From contig NZ_SSBJ01000013.1 in assembly GCF_004795055.1 (NCBI RefSeq), forward strand, positions 62,001 through 126,000: 64,000 nucleotides of DNA. Reading direction: 5' to 3'. The translations under genes and the position numbers were made by a program. Source of the stretch: Streptomyces sp. A1136. GTDB lineage: Bacteria > Actinomycetota > Actinomycetes > Streptomycetales > Streptomycetaceae. A model generated the notes under the pieces. It saw nothing but the letters and a program-made list of their open reading frames with translations. It was not told the DNA's origin and ran no database searches. Shown here one piece after another: positions 17,120 to 24,929 of this stretch; positions within the stretch are counted from its first letter, which is position 1; each line of letters opens with the position of its first letter.

Positions 17120-18199
17120 ATGTCCCAATCCGAGCTGGACCTCACCCTGGACGCTGCCGAGCTGACTGCCCGGCTCGTCGACATCCCTTCCGTGAGCGGC
17201 GACGAGAAGGTCCTCGCCGACCTCGTGGAACACGCGCTGTGCGGCCTGCCGCACCTGACGGTCGACCGCTTCGGGAACAACGTCGTCGCCCGCACCGACC
17301 TCGGCCGTGCCGAGCGCGTCGTGCTCGCCGGCCACCTCGACACGGTCCCGATCGCCGACAACGTGCCCTCCCGCCTGGACGAGAACGACGTCCTGTGGGG
17401 CTGCGGCACCACGGACATGAAGTCCGGCGTCGCCGTGCAGCTGCGGATCGCGGCGACCGTGCCCGAGCCCAACCGGGACCTCACCTTCGTCTTCTACGAC
17501 CAAGAGGAGGTCGCCGCCGACCTCAACGGCCTGGGCAAGGTCGCCGAGGCCCATCCCGACTGGTTGAAGGGCGACTTCGCGGTCCTGCTGGAGCCGTCGA
17601 ACGCCGAGGTGGAGGGCGGCTGCCAGGGCACCCTGCGCGTCCTGCTCCGCACGGCCGGCGAGCGCGCCCACTCCGCGCGCAGCTGGATGGGCTCCAACGC
17701 CATCCACGGCGCCGCCCCGATCCTCGCGAGGCTGGCGGCGTACGAGGCCCGCAAGCCGGTCATCGACGGCCTGGAGTACCACGAGGGCCTCAACGCGGTC
17801 CGCATCGAGGGCGGTGTCGCCAACAACGTCATCCCCGACTCCTGCACGGTGACGGTCAACTTCCGCTACGCCCCGGACCGGAGCAAGGAAGAGGCGCTGG
17901 CGCACGTGAAGGAGGTCTTCGCGGGTTGCGACATCGCCGAGTTCGTGGTCGACGACTTCTCCGGCGGGGCCCTGCCCGGCCTGTCCCACCCGGCCGCGGC
18001 GGCCTTCATGGAGGCGGTCGGCGGGCGCGCCATGCCCAAGTTCGGCTGGACGGACGTGGCCCGCTTCAGTGCGTTGGGCATCCCGGCGGTCAACTACGGC
18101 CCGGGCGACGCGCTGCTGGCGCACAAGGTCGACGAGCGGGTCGAGACGAAGGCGATCCTGCACTGCGAGGAGCGACTCCGCGCCTGGCTGACCTCCTGA
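17120..18199 (+). CDS. dapE: Succinyl-diaminopimelate desuccinylase, DapE
   Basis: This di-zinc hydrolase of the M20 family, 359 residues, releases succinate from N-succinyl-LL-diaminopimelate, giving the LL-DAP used for peptidoglycan and lysine. Metal ligands and catalytic residues are visible in LAGHLDTVP, WGCGTTDMKSG and VFYDQEEVA, and the dimerisation domain contains HSARSWMGSNAIH. The C-terminus PAVNYGPGDALLAHKVDERV is characteristic. It stands alone with its own leaderless-type promoter, and the next gene has a separate palindrome and ribosome-binding site. The assignment is secure. Confidence 0.95.
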   Translation: MSQSELDLTLDAAELTARLVDIPSVSGDEKVLADLVEHALCGLPHLTVDRFGNNVVARTDLGRAERVVLAGHLDTVPIADNVPSRLDENDVLWGCGTTDMKSGVAVQLRIAATVPEPNRDLTFVFYDQEEVAADLNGLGKVAEAHPDWLKGDFAVLLEPSNAEVEGGCQGTLRVLLRTAGERAHSARSWMGSNAIHGAAPILARLAAYEARKPVIDGLEYHEGLNAVRIEGGVANNVIPDSCTVTVNFRYAPDRSKEEALAHVKEVFAGCDIAEFVVDDFSGGALPGLSHPAAAAFMEAVGGRAMPKFGWTDVARFSALGIPAVNYGPGDALLAHKVDERVETKAILHCEERLRAWLTS

Positions 18200-18231
18200 A
18201 TTCCGCTCCTCGTCACCTTCGTGCGCCTAAC

Positions 18232-18247
18232 CTGATCGAACGATCAG
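18232..18247 (+). promoter_or_regulatory. Perfect 16-base palindrome before the LOG gene
   Basis: CTGATCGAACGATCAG has 7-base perfect arms around AA and ends just before the AGGAGGG ribosome-binding site of the gene at 18264. It could be an operator or a small 5'-untranslated hairpin. Confidence 0.45.
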
Positions 18248-18263
18248 CAGGAGGGAGCACATC

Positions 18264-19088
18264 ATGGGCAACCACCGCAATTCCGAGGGTTTCGCTCGTC
18301 GGCCCGAGGAGCAGCAGCTCGGACCGGTGCTGCGCAGGCGGAGCCAGGTGCAGGCGGGCAGCACGACGGACCAGCGGCTGCTGGACTCCGCCGGGCCCTC
18401 CGAGTGGGTGCACACCGATCCCTGGCGGGTCCTGCGCATCCAGTCGGAGTTCATCGAGGGGTTCGGCACGCTGGCCGAGCTGCCCCCGGCGATCAGCGTG
18501 TTCGGGTCGGCCCGTACCCCGGAGGGCTCGCCGGAGTACGAGGCCGGCGTACGGATCGGACACGCGCTCGTCGACGCCGGCTTCGCCGTCATCACGGGCG
18601 GCGGACCGGGGGCGATGGAAGCCGCCAACAAGGGTGCCCGGGAGGCCAACGGGATCTCGGTCGGGCTGGGCATCGAGCTCCCCTTCGAGCAGGGGCTCAA
18701 CCAGCACGTCGACCTCGGGTTGAACTTCCGGTACTTCTTCGTCCGCAAGACGATGTTCGTGAAGTACAGCCAGGGGTTCGTGGTGCTGCCCGGCGGCCTC
18801 GGCACGCTGGATGAGATGTTCGAGGCCCTGACCCTGGTCCAGACCCGGAAGATCACCCGCTTCCCGATCGTGCTCTTCGGCACGGAGTACTGGGGCGGCC
18901 TGATCGACTGGCTCCGGAACACCGTCGTCGCGCAGGGCAAGGCGTCCGAGTACGACCTGTGCCTCTTCCACGTGACGGACGACGTGGAGGAGGCCGTGAC
19001 GCTGGTCAGCAAGGAGGTCGGCGAGGGCACGAACGAACGCGCCGCCCGGGCCGCCACCGAGGAGGCCGCCCGGGAGACCGGCGACTGA
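18264..19088 (+). CDS. LOG-family protein (TIGR00730, Rossmann-fold nucleotide hydrolase)
   Basis: This 274-residue protein of the family that includes plant Lonely Guy, which releases free cytokinin bases from nucleoside monophosphates by phosphoribohydrolase action. The core motifs GGGPGAMEAANKGA and PGGLGTLDEMFE are intact, so it should be catalytically competent. Residues 1-70 are an extra hydrophilic N-terminus. The ribosome-binding site GCAGGAGGG fits the ATG. The M. tuberculosis counterpart that I recall lies in the same relative position after dapE. In bacteria the physiological substrate is uncertain, probably a purine nucleotide. Confidence 0.9.
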   Translation: MGNHRNSEGFARRPEEQQLGPVLRRRSQVQAGSTTDQRLLDSAGPSEWVHTDPWRVLRIQSEFIEGFGTLAELPPAISVFGSARTPEGSPEYEAGVRIGHALVDAGFAVITGGGPGAMEAANKGAREANGISVGLGIELPFEQGLNQHVDLGLNFRYFFVRKTMFVKYSQGFVVLPGGLGTLDEMFEALTLVQTRKITRFPIVLFGTEYWGGLIDWLRNTVVAQGKASEYDLCLFHVTDDVEEAVTLVSKEVGEGTNERAARAATEEAARETGD

Positions 19089-19108
19089 TCTCCGGAGGGT
19101 CGGACGGG

Positions 19109-19969
19109 TCAGGCGAGTCCCCGGCGGGCGACCGCCGGGGGCCGGTGGCCCTGGATGGACGCCACCATGTCGAGCACCTGCCGGGTCTCGGCGACCTCGT
19201 GCACGCGGTAGACCCGTGCGCCGAGCCAGGCGGAGACGGCCGTGGTGGCGAGGGTGCCGAGCAGGCGTTCCTTCACCGGCTTGTCGAGCGTCTCGCCGAC
19301 GAAGTCCTTGTTGGACAGCGAGACCAGCACCGGCCAGCCCGTATCCGTCATCTCGCCGAGCCGTCGGGTGGCCTCCAGGGAGTGACGGGTGTTCTTCCCG
19401 AAGTCGTGGCCCGGGTCGATCATGATGGCGTCGCGGCGCACCCCGAGCGCGGCGGCCCGCTCGGCCAGGCCCACCGTGACCCGCAGGACGTCCGCCATCA
19501 CGTCCTCGTACGCGGTGCGGTGCGGCCGGGTACGCGGCTCGACCCCGCCCGCGTGGGTGCAGACCAGCCCGGCGCCGTACCGGGCCGCGACCTCCGCCAG
19601 CTTGGGGTCGACCCCGCCCCACGCGTCGTTGAGGACGTCCGCGCCGGCCTCGCACACCGCTTCGCCGACCTCGTGCCGCCAGGTGTCCACGCTGATCACC
19701 ACGTCCGGGTGGCGGCGGCGGACCTCGGCCACGAAGCCGACCGTACGGCGGGCCTCCTCGGCGGCGTCGACGTGTTCGCCGGGACCCGCCTTGACCCCGC
19801 CGATGTCGATGATCGCGGCCCCCTCGGCCACCGCCTGCTCGACCCGGGCGAGCGCGGGCTCGTCGTGGAACGTCGCGCCCTGGTCGTAGAAGGAGTCAGG
19901 GGTCCGGTTCACGATGGCCATGATCACCGGCTCGTGGGTGTCGAACTCGCGCCTGCCCAGTCGCAGCAT
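19109..19969 (-). CDS. folP2: Dihydropteroate synthase-like protein, FolP2 type
   Basis: This 286-residue TIM-barrel protein of the dihydropteroate synthase family has NRTPDSFYDQGATF (loop 1), SVDTWRHE (loop 2) and MIDPGHDFGKN, all recognisable. However, the substrate loop reads SLSNKDFVGETL where true enzymes typically read SRKRFLG-like. This pattern and the neighbourhood (dapE, LOG, tag) match the second mycobacterial copy, FolP2, which I recall as not replacing FolP1 in folate synthesis. The gene runs opposite to its neighbours. Its actual substrate is unknown; calling it a folate enzyme outright would be premature. Confidence 0.88.
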   Translation of the reverse strand: MLRLGRREFDTHEPVIMAIVNRTPDSFYDQGATFHDEPALARVEQAVAEGAAIIDIGGVKAGPGEHVDAAEEARRTVGFVAEVRRRHPDVVISVDTWRHEVGEAVCEAGADVLNDAWGGVDPKLAEVAARYGAGLVCTHAGGVEPRTRPHRTAYEDVMADVLRVTVGLAERAAALGVRRDAIMIDPGHDFGKNTRHSLEATRRLGEMTDTGWPVLVSLSNKDFVGETLDKPVKERLLGTLATTAVSAWLGARVYRVHEVAETRQVLDMVASIQGHRPPAVARRGLA

Positions 19970-20051
19970 CCTGCTCTTTCCTCCTTCGGCGGCCCTCGCG
20001 CCTCGCCTGCGACCTTAACCTGGTGGCCGGAGTCTCTCAGGGGAGTTGATC

Positions 20052-20375
20052 GTGTTCTGGTTCTTGCTGATCGCGCTGGTCGTGGTCGTGGCCGCGGTCA
20101 CCCTCGCGGTGGTCGGCGGAGGTTCGCAGGCCGTACTGCCCGAGGCGGAGCCGGACCGGGTGGCCGATTCGCTGCCCGAGACCCGCCCGGTGGTGCGGGC
20201 GGACATCGACGCGCTGCGGCTGCCGGTCGCGCCGCGCGGCTACCGGATGGCCGAGGTGGACGACGTACTGGACCGCCTCGGGGCCGAGCTGGCGGAGCGG
20301 GACGCGCGCATCGCCGAACTGACCGCCGCCGTCTCCGCCCACGCCCGCGTCGACCTCACCAAAGAGGACCGGTGA
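20052..20375 (+). CDS. Membrane-anchored DivIVA-domain small protein
   Basis: This 107-residue protein begins with a membrane helix (VFWFLLIALVVVVAAVTLAVV), followed by a linker and a DivIVA-type signature, RLPVAPRGYRMAEVDDVLDRLG, and a short coiled coil (ELAERDARIAELTAAV). The DivIVA motif is known to sense curved membrane in longer proteins; this short version may recruit partners to the membrane. The GTG at 20052 is preferred because AGGGGAG lies at proper distance. A TTG at 20046 would sit directly against that site. It overlaps the start of tag by GTGA. Confidence 0.85.
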   Translation: MFWFLLIALVVVVAAVTLAVVGGGSQAVLPEAEPDRVADSLPETRPVVRADIDALRLPVAPRGYRMAEVDDVLDRLGAELAERDARIAELTAAVSAHARVDLTKEDR

Positions 20376-20953
20376 GCGGCGCCCCGGCGGTGGCCGGGCC
20401 CGACGGGATCCTGCGGTGCCCCTGGGCGCTGTCGACGCCGGAGTACATCGCCTACCACGACACGGAGTGGGGCCGCCCGGTCCACGGGGACGACGCGCTG
20501 TACGAGCGGTTGTGTCTGGAGGCGTTCCAGTCGGGGCTGTCCTGGATCACGATCCTGCGGCGGCGCGAGGGTTTTCGGAAGGCGTTCGCGGACTTCGCGA
20601 TCGAGGCGGTCGCGCGGTTCGACGAGAGCGACGCGCAGCGGTTGATGCTGGACCCGGGCATCATCCGCAACCGGATGAAGATCGAGGCGACGCTGGCGAA
20701 CGCCAAGGTGCTCGCGCGGTGGGAGCCGGGCGAGCTGGACGCGCTGATCTGGTCGCACGCCCCCGAGCCGGGCAAGGCCCCGCAGACCCTCTCCGACGTC
20801 CCGGCGGTCACGACGCAGTCCACGGCGCTCGCCAAGGCGCTCAAGAAGGCCGGCATCCGCTTCGTCGGACCGACGACGGCCTATGCCCTGATGCAGGCCT
20901 GCGGCCTGGTCGACGACCACCTCGCGGCCTGCGGCTTCCGCCACCGGGACTGA
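20372..20953 (+). CDS. tag: DNA-3-methyladenine glycosylase I, Tag
   Basis: This base-excision repair enzyme removes 3-methyladenine from alkylated DNA, 193 residues. The N-terminal RCPWALSTPEYIAYHDTEWG holds the zinc Cys and His, and the C-terminal DDHLAACGF contributes the remaining His and Cys. The helix-hairpin-helix-like LSWITILRRREGFRKAFADF and FVGPTTAYALMQACGLVDDH are typical of the family. The GTG start overlaps the DivIVA-like gene by four bases, so the two are co-translated. The function is secure on motifs. Confidence 0.94.
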   Translation: MSGAPAVAGPDGILRCPWALSTPEYIAYHDTEWGRPVHGDDALYERLCLEAFQSGLSWITILRRREGFRKAFADFAIEAVARFDESDAQRLMLDPGIIRNRMKIEATLANAKVLARWEPGELDALIWSHAPEPGKAPQTLSDVPAVTTQSTALAKALKKAGIRFVGPTTAYALMQACGLVDDHLAACGFRHRD

Positions 20954-20963
20954 GTACCGCCGA

Positions 20964-21035
20964 AAGTCCCGCCCGGGCCGGCCGCCGCCGATCGCCCGGG
21001 CGACCGCCGCCGGCAGCCCGGCCCGGGCGGGACTT
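20964..21035 (+). terminator. Long inverted repeat after tag
   Basis: An 18-base perfect arm at 20964-20981 pairs with 21018-21035, enclosing 36 GC-rich bases. It begins 11 bases after the tag stop. Confidence 0.7.
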
Positions 21036-21050
21036 GGACGAAGGGCCTAA

Positions 21051-21102
21051 GGGGTGTCCGACGGATCATGGCCGGGTCCGGCCCTGATCCGTCAGACACC
21101 CC
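21051..21102 (-). terminator. Very long near-perfect hairpin between convergent genes
   Basis: The 25-base arm 21051-21075 pairs with 21078-21102 with two mismatches and a 2-base centre. It abuts the stop codon of the enoyl-CoA hydratase gene (21103), so it probably ends transcription of that gene and backs up the tag terminator. Confidence 0.75.
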
Positions 21103-21906
21103 CTAGCGGCCCAGGTACTTCGGGGGCTGCTTCGCCAAGAACGCCTCGACCGCGATGCCGTGGTCGGCGGAGGCGCCCGCGCGGGTCTGGAGGACGTCCT
21201 CGTGGTCCAGGGCCTCCGACAGCGAGTGGGACGCGCCGTACGCGAGGGACTCCTTGAGAGCCGCGTAGGCGACGGTCGGGCCCGAGGCGAGGGTCCGGGC
21301 CACCGCCGCGGCCTCTGTGGCCAGCTCGTCCGCCGGGACGACGCGGTTCGCGATGCCGAGCTCGTACGCCTCCCGCGCCGGGACGGAGCGCGGGAACAGC
21401 AGGAGGTCGGAGGCGCGCGAGGCGCCGATCAGCCGGGGGAGGGTCCAGGAGACGCCCGAGTCGGCGGTCAGCGCCACCCCGGCGAAAGAGGTGTTGAAGG
21501 AGGCCGTGTCGGCGACGACCCGGAAGTCCGCCGCGAGGGCGAAGCCGAAGCCGGCCCCCGCCGCGACCCCGTTCACGCCCGCGACGACCGGCTTCGGCAT
21601 CTCCGTGAGCGCCCGCACGATCGGGTTGTAGTGGTCCGCGACCGTGCTCATCGTCAGCGACGAGCCGCTCTCCCGGTCGGCCGCGAGGTTCCCGATGTGC
21701 TCCTTGAGGTCCTGCCCCACGCAGAAGGCCCGGGTACCGGCGGCGGTGAGCAGGACCGCGCGTACCTCCGGGTCGGAGCCGGCGGCCCGCACCGCGTCGC
21801 GCAGGGCGACCTTGGCCTCCGTGTTCATGGCGTTCATCGCGTCGGGCCGGTTGATCGTGATGGTGGCGAGTCCGTCGGTGACTTCGTAGAGCACGCTGTC
21901 GGCCAT
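21103..21906 (-). CDS. Enoyl-CoA hydratase/isomerase family protein
   Basis: This crotonase-fold protein, 267 residues, is likely active in fatty-acid or phenylacetate-type beta-oxidation. The oxyanion-hole segments are AFCVGQDLKEH and NGVAAGAGFGFALAADFRV. At the usual catalytic positions the sequence reads VALTADSGVSWTLPRLIG, where one of the two common glutamates is replaced; an Asp in this segment resembles PaaG-type isomerases. The reaction is therefore uncertain between hydration and isomerisation. The gene is monocistronic and convergent with tag. Confidence 0.9.
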   Translation of the reverse strand: MADSVLYEVTDGLATITINRPDAMNAMNTEAKVALRDAVRAAGSDPEVRAVLLTAAGTRAFCVGQDLKEHIGNLAADRESGSSLTMSTVADHYNPIVRALTEMPKPVVAGVNGVAAGAGFGFALAADFRVVADTASFNTSFAGVALTADSGVSWTLPRLIGASRASDLLLFPRSVPAREAYELGIANRVVPADELATEAAAVARTLASGPTVAYAALKESLAYGASHSLSEALDHEDVLQTRAGASADHGIAVEAFLAKQPPKYLGR

Positions 21907-22237
21907 GTCGGGGGTCCCCCTTCGTCGCGGGCTTGGCTACCGGCCGGTACCGGCGGGTGCAAGGGCCAGCATGGCGGACCGGGCGGGCGGCGGGCATGTG
22001 ATGTGCGTCAAAGAAAGAAGAGCCCGGCCGCCGGGCGCGGCGGCGAAGTATCGCAGGCCGATCCCCGAAATGAGTGGTTTTGGTCAAGCGCGTTGCACAA
22101 GCGTTCCCCGCCGATGTTGGTCATCGGGTCCTGACATGCGGGATAATGGCTGGGAAGCAATGTGTTCGATGCCGGGTACTAGGCGCCTGAATGGGGCCGT
22201 CGGCGACGATGAGCTGGTTTCAGGAAGGGGAACGAGC
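21907..22237 (+). other. Divergent intergenic region between enoyl-CoA hydratase and DUF3117 genes
   Basis: No gene is seen in 331 bases. On the plus strand GATAAT at 22142-22147 is a good -10, with TTGGTC at 22117 as a weakly spaced -35, so a promoter for the DUF3117 gene starting near 22155 is likely. The region near 22010-22040 is relatively A-rich. AGGAAGGGG at 22222 is the ribosome-binding site. Confidence 0.45.
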
Positions 22238-22405
22238 ATGGCGGCCATGAAGCCGCGGACGGGCGACGGCCCGCTCGAGGTCACCAAGGAGGGGCGAGGC
22301 ATCGTCATGCGCGTACCGCTCGAGGGCGGCGGTCGACTTGTCGTCGAGCTGACGCCGGACGAGGCGGACGCCCTGGGTGACGCCCTGAAGAAGGTCGTCG
22401 GCTGA
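22238..22405 (+). CDS. DUF3117 small conserved protein
   Basis: This 55-residue protein (MAAMKPRTGDGPLEVTKEGR, then a beta-rich part ending in a helix DEADALGDALKKVV) is very strongly conserved in actinobacteria. The M. tuberculosis version I recall lies next to tag as well. Its function is not known to me. A good ribosome-binding site precedes the ATG, a clear terminator follows at 22448, and it has its own promoter region, so it is a genuine single-gene unit. Confidence 0.9.
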   Translation: MAAMKPRTGDGPLEVTKEGRGIVMRVPLEGGGRLVVELTPDEADALGDALKKVVG

Positions 22406-22447
22406 TCCCCCGAGGACGCTGACAGGCACTTCGCCTACGAAACTCCG

Positions 22448-22482
22448 CACCGCCCCGGCCGCCCCGCGCGGCCGGGGCGGTG
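22448..22482 (+). terminator. Bidirectional hairpin terminator
   Basis: A perfect 14-base-pair stem (22448-22461 with 22469-22482) with a 7-base loop lies between the convergent DUF3117 and O-methyltransferase genes. Confidence 0.8.
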
Positions 22483-22514
22483 TCGTCGTCGCGGGCCCTC
22501 GGCCGGGCCGCGCG

Positions 22515-23177
22515 TCAGCGGCGGACGGCGCACAGCAGGCCGTCGCCCACCGGGAGCAGCGCGGCCTCCAATGCCGGGCTCTCGCGCACGCTCCGCAGCA
22601 GCTCGCGGACCCGGAGCACCTCCACGGGCTGGGCGGCGGAATCGACCGTACGGCCGTCGGAGAAGACCCCTTCGAAGCACACCAGACCGCCCGGACGCAG
22701 CAACCGCAACGATTCGGCGAGGTAGTCGAGGGACTCGGTGGGGTCGCCGTCACAGAAGACCAGGTCATAGCCGCCGTCGGCGAGCCGCGGCAGCACGTCG
22801 AGGGCGCGTCCGGGGATGAAGCGGGCGCGGTTGCCGGCGAAGCCGGCGGCCCGAAATGCCTGGCGGGCGAAGGCCTGCCGGTCGGGCTCCGGGTCGACGG
22901 TGGTCAGCACCCCGTCCGGGCGCATCCCGTGCAGGAGGTGGATGCCGGAGACGCCGGTCCCGGTGCCGATCTCCGCCACCGCCTTGGCGTCGGCGGTCGC
23001 GGCCAGCAGGCGCAGCGCGGCCCCCGTGCCCGGGGAGACGGAGCGCAGCCCCGCTTCCCTGGACCGGTCGCGGGCCCATCGCAGAGCGTCGTCCTCGGCG
23101 ACAAACGCGTCGGCGAACGCCCAGCTCGTCTGCCGGTTGCCGCTAATGACCCTCTCCTGTCCCCATAGTTGGCGCAA
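22515..23177 (-). CDS. SAM-dependent O-methyltransferase family protein
   Basis: This 220-residue class I methyltransferase has a glycine-rich SAM site AVAEIGTGTGVSGIHLL, VDPEPDRQAF after strand 2, and DLVFCDGD. It is of the caffeoyl-CoA/catechol O-methyltransferase type; the natural acceptor is unknown. The start is uncertain. No ATG or GTG lies close to the conserved GNRQTSWAFADAFVAED, and a TTG at 23177 (LRQLWGQERVI) is the best in-frame choice; it agrees with my memory of homologues beginning MRQLRGQERVI. It is divergent from the ECF sigma gene, an arrangement also known in mycobacteria. Confidence 0.85.
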   Translation of the reverse strand: MRQLWGQERVISGNRQTSWAFADAFVAEDDALRWARDRSREAGLRSVSPGTGAALRLLAATADAKAVAEIGTGTGVSGIHLLHGMRPDGVLTTVDPEPDRQAFARQAFRAAGFAGNRARFIPGRALDVLPRLADGGYDLVFCDGDPTESLDYLAESLRLLRPGGLVCFEGVFSDGRTVDSAAQPVEVLRVRELLRSVRESPALEAALLPVGDGLLCAVRR

Positions 23178-23201
23178 CGGTGACTGTATCCGTTGACGTC
23201 G

Positions 23202-23227
23202 GGAACCCGCAGATGGGACCGGGCGTT
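23202..23227 (+). promoter_or_regulatory. Candidate ECF-type promoter upstream of the sigma factor gene
   Basis: GGAAC at 23202-23206 (in context GGGAACCC) and CGTT at 23224-23227 are separated by 17 bases. This matches the general ECF pattern GGAAC...CGTT. It lies about 140 bases before the sigma factor ATG, so autoregulation is plausible. Confidence 0.45.
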
Positions 23228-23307
23228 GAAAGAGGCAGACGCGGTACGGATGCGGGATAGAGGGGACGGCGGAGGGCAGATCGGCGTTCCGGGTGCCCGA
23301 GGACCCA

Positions 23308-23345
23308 TAAGACTCTTGCAAAGTTACTGCAAAAATACTTATCCG
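23308..23345 (+). promoter_or_regulatory. A+T-rich island with TTGCA/TGCAA inverted repeat before the sigma gene
   Basis: TTGCA at 23316-23320 and TGCAA at 23328-23332 are inverted around 7 bases, within about 35 bases that are far more A+T-rich than the surroundings. It sits right before the sigma gene's ribosome-binding site, so it may be a regulator-binding site or promoter. Confidence 0.4.
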
Positions 23346-23366
23346 GAGCTGACGGGAGGGGTGGCT

Positions 23367-24146
23367 ATGGTAGGGGCTCCACTGGACACCACCAGAGCCG
23401 ATAGGGGAGGTGCGGCTGCGCCTACGGATCGTGGAAGCGTTTTCCGACGCCTCTTCTGGTCGGCAGGTGAGCCGAAATCCGTGACCGAGACCGCTGACAG
23501 CTTCCACTCCGCCGACACCGCGACCACCGCGACCTTTGCCGCCGACGCGGGATCGCAGGCGTGGACGCCTCCCTCCTGGGAGGAGATCGTCAGCACGCAC
23601 AGCGCGCGGGTCTACCGCCTCGCCTACCGCCTGACGGGCAATCAGCACGACGCCGAGGACCTCACGCAGGAAGTCTTCGTCCGCGTCTTCCGCTCGCTCT
23701 CCACCTACACGCCCGGTACGTTCGAGGGCTGGCTCCACCGCATCACCACCAACCTCTTCCTGGACATGGTCCGCCGCAAGCAGCGCATCCGGTTCGACGC
23801 CCTCGGCGACGACGCCGCCGAGCGGCTGCCCAGCCGTGAGCCGTCCCCGCAGCAGGTGCTCCACGACACCCACTTCGACGCGGACGTGCAGCAGGCGCTG
23901 GACACCCTCGCGCCCGAGTTCCGCGCGGCCGTCGTGCTCTGTGACATCGAGGGTCTGTCGTACGAGGAGATCGCCGCCACGCTCGGCGTGAAGCTCGGCA
24001 CCGTGCGCAGCCGCATCCACCGGGGCCGCTCACACCTGCGCAGGGCGCTCAGGCACCGGTCGCCGCAGGCCCGCGCGGAGCAGCGCGCGCTGGCCGGGGC
24101 GGCGGTGGGCGCTCCCGGTGCCGGGGGAGAGGGCGGAGCCGAGTGA
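23367..24146 (+). CDS. ECF RNA polymerase sigma factor (mycobacterial SigE-like)
   Basis: This 259-residue group-4 sigma factor has a 70-residue N-terminal extension, then sigma2 ([31 protein letters not shown] and following [20 protein letters not shown]) and sigma4 ([28 protein letters not shown] and [15 protein letters not shown]). The ATG is chosen because GGGAGGGG lies at proper distance; an in-frame GTG at 23361 would collide with it. The anti-sigma gene overlaps its end by GTGA, and HtrA and TatB genes follow, the same arrangement as M. tuberculosis sigE-rseA-htrA-tatB. A cell-envelope stress response is therefore likely. This is not the gene called sigE in S. coelicolor. Confidence 0.93.
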   Translation: MVGAPLDTTRADRGGAAAPTDRGSVFRRLFWSAGEPKSVTETADSFHSADTATTATFAADAGSQAWTPPSWEEIVSTHSARVYRLAYRLTGNQHDAEDLTQEVFVRVFRSLSTYTPGTFEGWLHRITTNLFLDMVRRKQRIRFDALGDDAAERLPSREPSPQQVLHDTHFDADVQQALDTLAPEFRAAVVLCDIEGLSYEEIAATLGVKLGTVRSRIHRGRSHLRRALRHRSPQARAEQRALAGAAVGAPGAGGEGGAE

Positions 24147-24781
24147 GCGGAACCCGACCGTCCCCCGCCGAACAGCACCTGGGCGACCGGCTCGCCGCCC
24201 TCGTCGACGGAGAGCTGAGTCACGACGCCCGCGAGCGGGTGCTCGCGCACCTGGCGACCTGTCCCAGATGCAAGGCCGAAGCCGACGCCCAGCGCCGACT
24301 CAAGACCATGTTCGTGGAGAGCGCGCCACCCCCCCTGTCCGCCGGGCTGCTCGCGCGCCTGCAAGGGCTGCCGGGCGGTGATCCCGGGAACCCTCCCCCC
24401 GGGTCGCCGGGAGGCGGAGCACCGACGGCGACCTTCGGGTACGTGGCTCCGGCCGCGCCGCGCGAGGGGCTGCGTATCCATGAGGTCGGCCGGGCCCACG
24501 AGCCGGGCCGCCCCAGACGCCGGTTCGCGTTCGTCGCGGCCGGGGCGGTCTCGCTCGCCGCGCTCGCCCTGGGCGGGGCCCTGCCGTTGGACTCCGTGGA
24601 GCCGGGGGCCTCGCGGGGTGACGCGCCGGCCGCGCGGCCGGGGTCGTACGTACCCCTGACCGACGCGGTGGTCCGCGACCGGCTCCCGAGCCCCGGTGTG
24701 CTGCCCACCTTCGCGCCCCGGGGGGTGCTGAGCCCCTCCGCGCCGGTGTCGGGCCGCCCTGCCGTGTCCATGGCCCGCTGA
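24143..24781 (+). CDS. Zinc-binding anti-sigma factor (RseA type)
   Basis: This 212-residue anti-sigma factor should hold the preceding ECF factor inactive. The N-terminal anti-sigma domain carries the zinc motif HLATCPRC (H-x3-C-x2-C). A proline/glycine-rich linker precedes one membrane helix ([21 protein letters not shown]), and the last 60 residues would be extracytoplasmic. The GTG overlaps the sigma stop, so the two are made in fixed ratio. Known relatives are released by zinc loss/oxidation, phosphorylation or proteolysis; which applies here is not visible. Confidence 0.9.
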   Translation: MSGTRPSPAEQHLGDRLAALVDGELSHDARERVLAHLATCPRCKAEADAQRRLKTMFVESAPPPLSAGLLARLQGLPGGDPGNPPPGSPGGGAPTATFGYVAPAAPREGLRIHEVGRAHEPGRPRRRFAFVAAGAVSLAALALGGALPLDSVEPGASRGDAPAARPGSYVPLTDAVVRDRLPSPGVLPTFAPRGVLSPSAPVSGRPAVSMAR

Positions 24782-24805
24782 CCCCGATCCGCCCGCGCCC
24801 GGCTC

Positions 24806-24826
24806 GCCCGCGCCCCGTGCGCGGGC
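24806..24826 (+). terminator. Short hairpin after the anti-sigma gene
   Basis: GCCCGCGC (24806-24813) pairs with GCGCGGGC (24819-24826) around a 5-base loop, 24 bases after the stop. Confidence 0.5.
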
Positions 24827-24864
24827 GCCCACGGGAGACGACCCGCGCGCGAACCTGATTGAAT

Positions 24865-24880
24865 CGGCGCCTAGGCGCCG
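24865..24880 (+). promoter_or_regulatory. Perfect 16-base palindrome upstream of the HtrA-like gene
   Basis: CGGCGCCTAGGCGCCG is fully self-complementary and lies 50 bases before the protease start, between it and the anti-sigma hairpin. It is a candidate operator or 5'-untranslated hairpin. Confidence 0.4.
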
Positions 24881-24929
24881 CCCGGCGGTGCGACAGCTGT
24901 GGAAGTCCGCCAGCCGCGGGGGAGCGCCC

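Noticed and set aside
20046..20375. TTG start at 20046 for the DivIVA-like protein
   Set aside because: It touches the AGGGGAG ribosome-binding site; the GTG at 20052 has correct spacing.
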